A stretch of DNA of 64,000 bases. Origin: Robiginitalea aurantiaca (GTDB taxonomy: Bacteria > Bacteroidota > Bacteroidia > Flavobacteriales > Flavobacteriaceae). The DNA lies in contig NZ_JAUDUY010000002.1 of assembly GCF_030380815.1 (NCBI RefSeq), forward strand, positions 372,001 to 436,000. Direction: 5' to 3'. Position 1 is the stretch's first letter. Each line of letters starts with the position of its first letter. A program made the translations under genes and the position numbers. This document shows positions 52,632 to 59,986 of this stretch, in pieces. The notes below the pieces were generated by a model. It was not told the origin of the DNA, did not search any database, and saw only the letters and a program-made list of their open reading frames with translations.

Positions 52632-54329
52632 ATGTATAAATTGTTTTCGTTTATTCTGTGCCAATTGCTCTTTAATGGAGTTTATGCCCAGGACCGCCTC
52701 ACAGGAGAAACCTTTACCACGCGTTCCGAGGTGCTTGCGCGAAATGGCATGGCGGCCACAAGCCAGCCCCTGGCCACTCAGGCTGCCCTTGAAATCCTTA
52801 AGAAAGGTGGTTCGGCTATGGATGCCGCCATTGCCGCAAATGCCGTTCTCGGCCTGGTAGAACCCGCCAGTTGTGGAATCGGCGGAGACATTTTCGCCAT
52901 TGTATGGGATGCGAAGGAAAAAAAACTCTTTGGGTTCAACGGCAGTGGCCGGGCCCCTAAGTCCCTGAACATCGAATATTTTATGGAACGGGAGATAAAA
53001 TACGTCCCACTTTATGGGCCACTGCCGGTCTCCGTTCCCGGCTGTGTGGATGGTTGGTTCGAACTCCATAAAAAATTCGGAAAGCTTCCCATGGCGGAAA
53101 TTCTACAACCGGCCATTGGTTACGGGCGTGATGGATTTCCGGTATCGGAGGTAATCGCCTATGAAATGGTTTCCAACTACAAAGGACTTCAGGATCAACC
53201 CGGGTTCGCACAGACCTATTTACCCGGGGGTACACCGCCCGCCAAAGGAGAAGTATTTAAGAATCCGGACCTGGCCAATACCTATGACAAAATAGCCAGG
53301 GGAGGTCGGGATGCCTTTTACAAAGGAGACATTGCCCGCACTATTGATGCGTTCATGAAAAAACACGGCGGTTTTCTTTCCTATTCGGATATGGCCGGTC
53401 ACACCTCGGAGTGGGTTGAACCCGTATCCACCAATTATCGCGGGTTTGATGTTTGGGAACTGCCACCCAACGGCCAGGGTACTGCAGCCCTGCAAATGCT
53501 GAACATCCTGGAGGGCTACGATATCGCAGCCATGGGTTTTGGGAGTGCGGAATATATTCATGTCCTCACAGAGGCGAAAAAGCTCGCCTATGAGGATCGC
53601 GCCAAGTTCTATGCCGACCCGGCTTTCAACAACATCCCCCTTTCCGAACTTCTGTCTAAAAAATATGCAGCAAGCCGAAGGGAATTGATTGGTCCCGATG
53701 AATCTGCCCGCGCTTATCCCGCCGGCGATATGGAAATCGAGTCGGGCAACACCACCTATTTAACCGTAGCCGATAAGGATGGGAATATCGTTTCCCTCAT
53801 TCAAAGTATCTATTCGGAATTTGCCTCCGGCATGGTTCCCGATGGCCTTGGGTTTGTACTTCAGAACAGGGGGCAGATGTTCAATGTCCAGGATAAAACC
53901 CATGCCAATGCCCTCGAGCCCGGTAAGAGACCTTTTCATACCATCATCCCGGCATTTATCACCAGGGATGGGAAACCCCATGTCAGTTTCGGCCTAATGG
54001 GCGGGGCAGTACAACCCCAGGGACATGCCCAGATCGTCATCAATTTGGTCGACTTTGGCATGAATCTGCAGGAAGCCGGAGATGCCCCCAGGATACGCCA
54101 CGCAGGCAGTTCCCAACCCACCGGGTCCCGAATGACCAATGGGGGAACCTTAAATATGGAGAGTGGATTTGATTACGGCACAATCCGGGAACTTCGCAAA
54201 AAAGGACACCGCATCTCCTTCGGGGTGGGTATTTACGGAGGCTATCAGGCCATCGGAATCGATCTCGATAACCGGGTGTATACCGGAGCATCCGAATCCA
54301 GAAAAGACGGACAGGCTGCCGGATACTAA
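52632..54329 (+). CDS. ggt: Gamma-glutamyltransferase
   Basis: 565 residues, signal peptide 1-20 (YAQD), so periplasmic. The Ntn-hydrolase precursor self-cleaves before a threonine: NTTYLTVADKDGN holds Thr374 as the predicted nucleophile. Relatives read TTHYS here, so His is replaced by Tyr. Other landmarks: SCGIGGDIFAIVWD, GQGTAALQMLNILEGYD and the small-subunit GGAVQPQGHAQ. It hydrolyses glutathione and other gamma-glutamyl compounds or transfers the glutamyl group. It precedes the amidohydrolase gene in the same direction. Confidence 0.93.
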   Translation: MYKLFSFILCQLLFNGVYAQDRLTGETFTTRSEVLARNGMAATSQPLATQAALEILKKGGSAMDAAIAANAVLGLVEPASCGIGGDIFAIVWDAKEKKLFGFNGSGRAPKSLNIEYFMEREIKYVPLYGPLPVSVPGCVDGWFELHKKFGKLPMAEILQPAIGYGRDGFPVSEVIAYEMVSNYKGLQDQPGFAQTYLPGGTPPAKGEVFKNPDLANTYDKIARGGRDAFYKGDIARTIDAFMKKHGGFLSYSDMAGHTSEWVEPVSTNYRGFDVWELPPNGQGTAALQMLNILEGYDIAAMGFGSAEYIHVLTEAKKLAYEDRAKFYADPAFNNIPLSELLSKKYAASRRELIGPDESARAYPAGDMEIESGNTTYLTVADKDGNIVSLIQSIYSEFASGMVPDGLGFVLQNRGQMFNVQDKTHANALEPGKRPFHTIIPAFITRDGKPHVSFGLMGGAVQPQGHAQIVINLVDFGMNLQEAGDAPRIRHAGSSQPTGSRMTNGGTLNMESGFDYGTIRELRKKGHRISFGVGIYGGYQAIGIDLDNRVYTGASESRKDGQAAGY

Positions 54330-54380
54330 ACCCATTTGCATAAAATAATTTCAATAACCAACACCCCTAAACCACCTCAA

Positions 54381-56381
54381 ATGAAGTCCATTTCCCTTTG
54401 GTTCTTTTTAGCCCTGATTGCCATTTCCTGTACTCCTGAAAAAAAGGAGGTCGCCTATCAACCCATAGATTACAAACTCTATTTTGGAGACAATGAAGCG
54501 GGCTACTTCAAGAGCTGGCGATCTGCGGAAGGAGCCTATCAGTACGAAATGGAATACAACGATCGCGGCAGAGGCCCGCATTTGGTGGAAACCATCAGGT
54601 TGAATGCTGACGGATACTCGGAGTCTATAGAAATAACAGGCCACAATTACCTGAAGGATACCGTTAGCGAACGTTTTGTCATTTCTGAGAATGAAGCAAC
54701 ATGGGAAAGCACCTCAGAAAATGGCAAAGCAGCAGTAGCCGGGGGCGGGTTTTATGTTGGGGTAAACAGCGGCTATGGGAATGTGGAACTGCTGATCCGA
54801 AAAATGCTTTCTTTACCCAATAAATCGTTGGAAATTTACCCAAGCGGCAGGCTGAGTATATCCGCAATTGAGGAAATAAAACTGGGGGATACGCTGAATC
54901 TGAAACTTATTGAAGTTGTTGGCTATGGCTTCTCCCCGAACTATTATTGGTTTGACACCAGCGATCGGTTTTTTGCCGCCCCCTCTTCATGGCTGACGGC
55001 GATCAAGCAGGGTTATGAATCCGTTACGGACGAACTTCTGGCAATCCAGCTGGCCAGTGAAAAGGCATATTACGCTAAAACGGCCAGAGAACTTACCAAA
55101 ACCCCGGAAGGGAAGGTAATTATTTCGAATGTCACCCTCTTTGATTCAAAAACGGGAACCAACCTCAGCGACCGACACGTAGTCATTGACGGAAACACCA
55201 TTAAGGCCGTACTTCCGGGGGGTGAAGCACTTCCCGAAGCCGCAGAAGTGATAGACGGGAAGGGTAAAACCCTGATGCCCGGCCTCTTTGATATGCATAC
55301 CCACCTCAGCCGGTCCGACGGTATACTGAACCTGGCTGGCGGGGTTACTTCGGTACGGGATCTGGCTAATTCCTTCGATCTGCCTGACATAGCCAATGAG
55401 TTTGACAACAATTCGGTTATCGGGCCGCGCATCCTGGTAATGAGTGGTTTTATAGACCAGGCAGGTCCCTACGCCGGACCCATTGGTAAAATTATCAGTT
55501 CTCTGGATGAGGGCCTGGAGGCCATAGCGTTCTATAAGGAAAGGGGCTACCACCAAATTAAACTCTACAGTTCCATAGATCCGGCCTGGGTAAAGCCGCT
55601 TGCGGCCAAGGCACATGAACTCGGCCTCAGGGTGAGTGGTCATATTCCGGCCCATATGCTGGCCCGGCAAGCCGTGGCCGACGGATACGACGAAATCCAG
55701 CACATCAATATGATCGCCCTGAATTTTATGTCGGATACCATAGATACCCGTACTCCCCTCAGGTTTTCGATGATCGGGAAACACGCCCATGAAATAGATG
55801 TCAATGGAACTGACTTCCAAAACTTTATCAAACTTTTAAAAGCTAAGGACATCGTGGTAGATCCAACGGTATCGATCTTCGAAGGCATGCTTACGACCAA
55901 AGCAGGGGAACCCGATCCGATGTTTGAGGCAATCCTTGACCGCCTGCCCGTACAAGTGAGCAGGGGCTTTTATTCCGGTGGCCTGCCGATTCCGGAAGGT
56001 CAGGAAAAGCAATACAAAGACTCCTTTGCAAACCTGCTGGAAATGGTTCGCACACTGCATGAGGCCGGGATAACCCTTGTTCCTGGAACGGACGCCATGT
56101 CCGGGTTTGGCCTGCACAATGAACTTGAAAATTACGTGCGAGCCGGTATTTCCAATGCCGATGTGCTTAAAATGGCTACACTTACCGCAGCAGAAGTAAG
56201 CGGATATGGGTCGAAGCTCGGGTCCATTGAAGCGGGTAAACTGGCAGATCTCATCCTGATAGATGGGGATCCACTTTCAGATATCTCAGATATCCGCAGG
56301 GTAGAACTCACCATAAAGGATGGAAACATCTATACATCAAAAGAATTATACGAAGCCATTGGTGTAAAACACTTTGAATAG
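54381..56381 (+). CDS. Amidohydrolase lipoprotein, imidazolonepropionase-like
   Basis: 666 residues from the ATG at 54381, chosen because the lipoprotein signal (lipobox ISC, Cys18) starts there; an upstream in-frame ATG lies 45 bp before. Residues about 20-235 form a separate N-terminal domain with no recognised family. The C-terminal metal-dependent amidohydrolase contains HxH (His306, His308 in FDMHTHLS), SGHIPAHM, EIQHIN and GTDAMSG. Such extracytoplasmic enzymes hydrolyse dipeptides or cyclic amides. It is adjacent to ggt, so both may act on peptides. Confidence 0.88.
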   Translation: MKSISLWFFLALIAISCTPEKKEVAYQPIDYKLYFGDNEAGYFKSWRSAEGAYQYEMEYNDRGRGPHLVETIRLNADGYSESIEITGHNYLKDTVSERFVISENEATWESTSENGKAAVAGGGFYVGVNSGYGNVELLIRKMLSLPNKSLEIYPSGRLSISAIEEIKLGDTLNLKLIEVVGYGFSPNYYWFDTSDRFFAAPSSWLTAIKQGYESVTDELLAIQLASEKAYYAKTARELTKTPEGKVIISNVTLFDSKTGTNLSDRHVVIDGNTIKAVLPGGEALPEAAEVIDGKGKTLMPGLFDMHTHLSRSDGILNLAGGVTSVRDLANSFDLPDIANEFDNNSVIGPRILVMSGFIDQAGPYAGPIGKIISSLDEGLEAIAFYKERGYHQIKLYSSIDPAWVKPLAAKAHELGLRVSGHIPAHMLARQAVADGYDEIQHINMIALNFMSDTIDTRTPLRFSMIGKHAHEIDVNGTDFQNFIKLLKAKDIVVDPTVSIFEGMLTTKAGEPDPMFEAILDRLPVQVSRGFYSGGLPIPEGQEKQYKDSFANLLEMVRTLHEAGITLVPGTDAMSGFGLHNELENYVRAGISNADVLKMATLTAAEVSGYGSKLGSIEAGKLADLILIDGDPLSDISDIRRVELTIKDGNIYTSKELYEAIGVKHFE

Positions 56382-56448
56382 AGAACTTTATTTAGTTTCT
56401 TCTATAAACTGTTTTTCAGCACATTAACCCCTTTGGAAAAGTACTTCT

Positions 56449-56856
56449 ATGAAGCTATTGAAGCTGAAAAATCTGCATTTGAGCATCTCCCTGTTCATTG
56501 TCATTCCAGCGGCCCTGATCTATGGTTTATACCCTGGCGTATCGCTACCCTGGCTTTTTGATTTTGAGGTAACCTCTCCCGATCTGTACAATGTTTTTAG
56601 GGCCATCATGGGCTTGTATCTGGCATTTTCAATCGTCTGGTATCTCGGAATCGTGAAACCTGCCCTATGGAAATCCGCTACCATCCTCAATATTGCTTTT
56701 ATGGGCGGCCTGGGCTCTGGACGGGTCTTAAGTTTAATTTTGGACGGTATCCCGTCTCCTGCCTTTGCGCTGGGTTTAGTTGGCGAATGGGTTTTGGCCT
56801 TTTTCGCCCTCTACCAATTCCGGAAATTCAAGGCGGATGGCAAAACCTCTGAGTAG
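56449..56856 (+). CDS. DUF4345 membrane protein
   Basis: 135 residues, four membrane helices. LIYGLYPGVSLPWLFDFEVT, DLYNVFRAIMGLYLAFSIVW and the GRVLSLILDGIPSPAF loop are typical of DUF4345. The function is unknown. It stands alone, 67 bp after the amidohydrolase gene. Confidence 0.85.
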   Translation: MKLLKLKNLHLSISLFIVIPAALIYGLYPGVSLPWLFDFEVTSPDLYNVFRAIMGLYLAFSIVWYLGIVKPALWKSATILNIAFMGGLGSGRVLSLILDGIPSPAFALGLVGEWVLAFFALYQFRKFKADGKTSE

Positions 56857-57128
56857 CTCCTGTTCCCTGCAGGTACCTGCGTCCTTTTTATTGACCCTAC
56901 GCCTGTAATCAGGGGATAGAAGGCTACCTGACTACCTTTTTAAAGGGAAAGCGTTTCTTTCGGGAACCGGGGCCCGGGGGAACCTGAACAGGTTGCCATT
57001 CAACGAAGGATACAGCATTACGTCTTACAGGAAAATTCATTTGAGCGACAGTTATCGATATCCTTAGTGAAATGGTCGAATAATGGACTTTCAAGAGCTT
57101 ATTTTGCCTGTTTCTCAATTAACTACCT

Positions 57129-57136
57129 TATTTTTG
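57129..57136 (+). promoter_or_regulatory. -7 promoter box before the orphan secreted protein gene
   Basis: TATTTTTG matches TAnnTTTG and is followed by GGAGGAG, a rare purine-rich ribosome-binding site for this lineage, before the ATG at 57150. A TTG at 57104-57106 is a possible -33 element at slightly long spacing. Confidence 0.5.
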
Positions 57137-57149
57137 GAGGAGAACCTAT

Positions 57150-57689
57150 ATGAAAATGAACATGTACCTTAAATCCTCCAGTCGCAGGAGCAATTTGCTT
57201 GTGGCGCTCTGCCTGATGCTCTTTTTAGCCGCCCCAGAGGCGAAGGGGCAAATAGGTGATGTTATACAGGAAAACAAAGTAATTGTCGGATCTGCCAGGG
57301 CTTCTACCCTGCAACTACCCTTTATCGAATATTCCGAGGTAACCGGCATGTCTCCCTATTATACCCTATGGTACTGGGATGACACAACTTCTGACCGTAA
57401 GATAAAGGCCCTGCAATTCCATGCCACCGATCTGGAACTGGATTACCTTTACAAGGTTCTGAAGGATGGTTTTTCGGTCAGTATGCAGCGTATAGAAATA
57501 GGGGAATCCAGGCTGGTAACACGACGGCCGCTGAGATCAGGTAATCCCCTGAAAATCAATATTTATTACGAGGACAACTCCGTTGGGACCTTTTACCTTA
57601 AAGAAGCTACACTCGAACCCCTTCTGGGAAATACGAGGAATCCGGTCCGGACCAGGGACGACCTCGCCGGCACGCTAATAGAATACTAG
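57150..57689 (+). CDS. Secreted protein of unknown function
   Basis: 179 residues with a signal peptide (cleavage near AKGQ, residue 33). The mature part is mixed alpha/beta and charged: YYTLWYWDDTTSDRKIKALQ, LDYLYKVLKDGFSVSMQR and INIYYEDNSVGTFYLKEATL. No family is recognised. Stop at 57687-57689 is followed directly by a tRNA-like fragment. It is probably periplasmic. Confidence 0.6.
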   Translation: MKMNMYLKSSSRRSNLLVALCLMLFLAAPEAKGQIGDVIQENKVIVGSARASTLQLPFIEYSEVTGMSPYYTLWYWDDTTSDRKIKALQFHATDLELDYLYKVLKDGFSVSMQRIEIGESRLVTRRPLRSGNPLKINIYYEDNSVGTFYLKEATLEPLLGNTRNPVRTRDDLAGTLIEY

Positions 57690-57696
57690 GTATCTT

Positions 57697-57730
57697 TAGC
57701 TCAGAGCTTTGTAAGTGCAGTTCGAATCTC
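57697..57730 (+). pseudogene. tRNA-like fragment
   Basis: TAGCTCAG (57697-57704), the usual D-arm sequence, is followed after only 14 bases by AGTTCGAATCTC (57719-57730), the usual T-loop region. No anticodon arm fits between them and no acceptor pairing is visible. It looks like an internally deleted tRNA gene or the remains of an attachment site. Confidence 0.4.
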
Positions 57731-57799
57731 CATTATTGACTGGATACAGGGTTAAAATTATTTATCTAACTTAGGAGGTATAGTTCTTATCTCCCTAAA

Positions 57800-59056
57800 A
57801 TGGCGCAGACGAATCAGAATAAATGGGTAGTCCTCGCCATACTGACCCTTGTTTATACTTTTAGTTTTATCGATCGTCAATTGCTGGTTATCCTGGCAGA
57901 ACCTGTGAAAGCAGATCTTGGTCTTAGCGATACCCAGTTAGGACTTTTGACCGGATTGGCTTTTGCTGCCCTGTATGTCACCCTCGGACTGCCCGTAGCA
58001 CGCCTGGCAGATAAAGGGAATCGCAAAAATGTTGTAAGTGCCAGCCTGGCCATTTGGTCGCTCATGACTGTTATCTCTGGAATGGCGACCAATTTTGTAC
58101 AGATGCTTTTTGCGCGGATCGGAGTCGGAATAGGCGAAGCGGGAGGCAGTCCTCCCTCCCACTCCATCATATCGGATTACTTCGAGCCCCAGAAGCGGGC
58201 TACTGCCCTCTCTATCTACTCTGTGGGGATATATATCGGAATCTTTGTCGGGTTTACCATTGGGGGTGTGCTCGCCCAACATTACGGCTGGCGTGTTGCT
58301 TTTTATGCCGTTGGGATTCCGGGTGTGCTCTTAGCGGTCCTGATCTACTTTTTTGTAAAAGAACCCCCAAAAGGCAGGTTTGATCCCCCTCAGCTGAGCT
58401 CAGAAAATCTTACACTCTCCAATGTTGTCAGAACCTTGATGGGTAAAAAAACATTTGTCTTTATTGCCCTCGGATCCGGTTTCATCGCGTTCGGATCTTA
58501 CGGTGCGGGTAACTTTTTACCCTCCTTTTTACAGCGGGTACACGGCGTTGATATCTCTAAAGCGGGATATCTGTTGGGCATCTCCTTCGGTATTGGGGGC
58601 GGTTTAGGTACATTTTTGGGAGGTTACCTGGCCGATAAGATGAGAAGATCCGATATGCGCTGGTATATCTGGCTTCCTATGGTATCGGCATTATTGGCCC
58701 TGATCCCCTTTGGGATCTATCTGTTTTCGGACTCCTTGAATGTAGTGGTTTGGATGATTTTCATGGTTTCTGCCCTCCTTGGGGCCTACCTGGGCCCTGC
58801 CATTGCGGTTACCCATAGCCTTGTAAGTGCCCGGATGCGGGCCTTTTCCTCTGCTGTCCTCTTCCTGATTCTGAATATTATAGGGCTGGGACTGGGACCC
58901 CTGACTATAGGCTTTTTAAGCGATTTATTTCAACCTGAATACGGAGACTTGAGTCTGAGATGGGCGTTTTGCGGTATCTTTTTATCCCAAACACTCGCAA
59001 TCCTGTTTTTTGGCTTGGCCTCAAGACATTACTTAAAGGAAGTGCTAAGCGGTTAG
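57800..59056 (+). CDS. MFS transporter, spinster-like subfamily
   Basis: 418 residues, 12 membrane helices. LTLVYTFSFIDRQLLVILAE in helix 1 and the GIGEAGGSPPSHSIISDYF motif in helix 4 are typical of the spinster-like MFS group. These carry diverse small molecules; the substrate is unknown here. The leader contains GGAGG at 57773-57777 region and a tRNA-like fragment further upstream. Confidence 0.85.
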   Translation: MAQTNQNKWVVLAILTLVYTFSFIDRQLLVILAEPVKADLGLSDTQLGLLTGLAFAALYVTLGLPVARLADKGNRKNVVSASLAIWSLMTVISGMATNFVQMLFARIGVGIGEAGGSPPSHSIISDYFEPQKRATALSIYSVGIYIGIFVGFTIGGVLAQHYGWRVAFYAVGIPGVLLAVLIYFFVKEPPKGRFDPPQLSSENLTLSNVVRTLMGKKTFVFIALGSGFIAFGSYGAGNFLPSFLQRVHGVDISKAGYLLGISFGIGGGLGTFLGGYLADKMRRSDMRWYIWLPMVSALLALIPFGIYLFSDSLNVVVWMIFMVSALLGAYLGPAIAVTHSLVSARMRAFSSAVLFLILNIIGLGLGPLTIGFLSDLFQPEYGDLSLRWAFCGIFLSQTLAILFFGLASRHYLKEVLSG

Positions 59057-59147
59057 GTTCCAAACGCCTTCCAGCAATTGAGCAGATAAACAGCGTAGAC
59101 CTTCTGTAACGGGTATTTCATTGAATCCCTGCGGTTTGGAATCATTC

Positions 59148-59708
59148 CTACCCCCTTCCGGCCGCAACAACGATTTCCTGTCCGCCGCAGCAAAAGTGGG
59201 CCTCTGATGCCTGCTGTGCAACAAGAATAGCGGCTTTCCGGGCTTCGCGCGCAGTAGTTACAGATTCGTTGAGGTACCGCTGAATAGTGCTGAGGTTTCT
59301 GGAAGCATAGGCTTTTTTCGCCAGTCCAAATGCCTTGTCTGCAAGGGTTTTGGCTCTCTCCGCATACCTATCTGCACCCGTGAGATACTGGGCCGCACCT
59401 TCGACCCCGCAATGCTCAGCCCTTTGTCTCGCCTCAGCTGCCCGGGTCGAAATACGGTATGTGGCCGCCAGGATTTCTCCAGCATAAATCTGTGCCTTCC
59501 GGCTATTGGAGCGGGCCGAACGGTAATTGGTTGTCCGGATAGCAAAAGTTTCTAAGGTATCTGAAATACGAAGCACTTCCATGGCATTACTGCGGACATC
59601 CTCGATATCACTTTTCAGGAATTCACACTGTGCGGTACCCCTGGCATGAGATAAAAGCAGAATCCCCAGCAGGCAGCCTAAAAGTTTCAAAGTACTGGAA
59701 TGGTACAT
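59148..59708 (-). CDS. Secreted helical protein of unknown function
   Basis: 186 residues, signal peptide cleaved near GTAQC (residue 27). The mature protein is alanine- and arginine-rich and almost all helical (AGEILAATYRISTRAAEARQ, ADRYAERAKTLADKAFGLAK, VTTAREARKAAILVAQQA), suggesting a coiled-coil bundle. Cysteines occur near both ends (AQCEF and CCGGQ) and could form disulfides. No family recognised. It is divergent from the S9 peptidase gene. Confidence 0.55.
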   Translation of the reverse strand: MYHSSTLKLLGCLLGILLLSHARGTAQCEFLKSDIEDVRSNAMEVLRISDTLETFAIRTTNYRSARSNSRKAQIYAGEILAATYRISTRAAEARQRAEHCGVEGAAQYLTGADRYAERAKTLADKAFGLAKKAYASRNLSTIQRYLNESVTTAREARKAAILVAQQASEAHFCCGGQEIVVAAGRG

Positions 59709-59986
59709 GGGTAAATAGTGTTTTCGCTTTTACAAGAAACTAAATTTTGAAGACATTTGAAACCGGTACGGATCAAAAGCGCTGATAAAGAGACAAGTGA
59801 CAAGGCATCGACACAGCATCTGAATTCTAAGGTATTTTATCGAGTCTCAGATGGCAGCTTAATACCCTATCCTGCTTAGGGCTTCCAGGGCACTTGAGGC
59901 TTCGCCGGTTCTTCCCGTCAACCGATGAAAATACTATCTTTACGCATCAGAATACCATCACCCATCCGACACCTATAAATCAAGTC

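Noticed and set aside
55146-55820. 224-codon minus-strand frame opposite the amidohydrolase
   Set aside because: Overlap with the HTH and GTD metal motifs on the plus strand shows it is a shadow.
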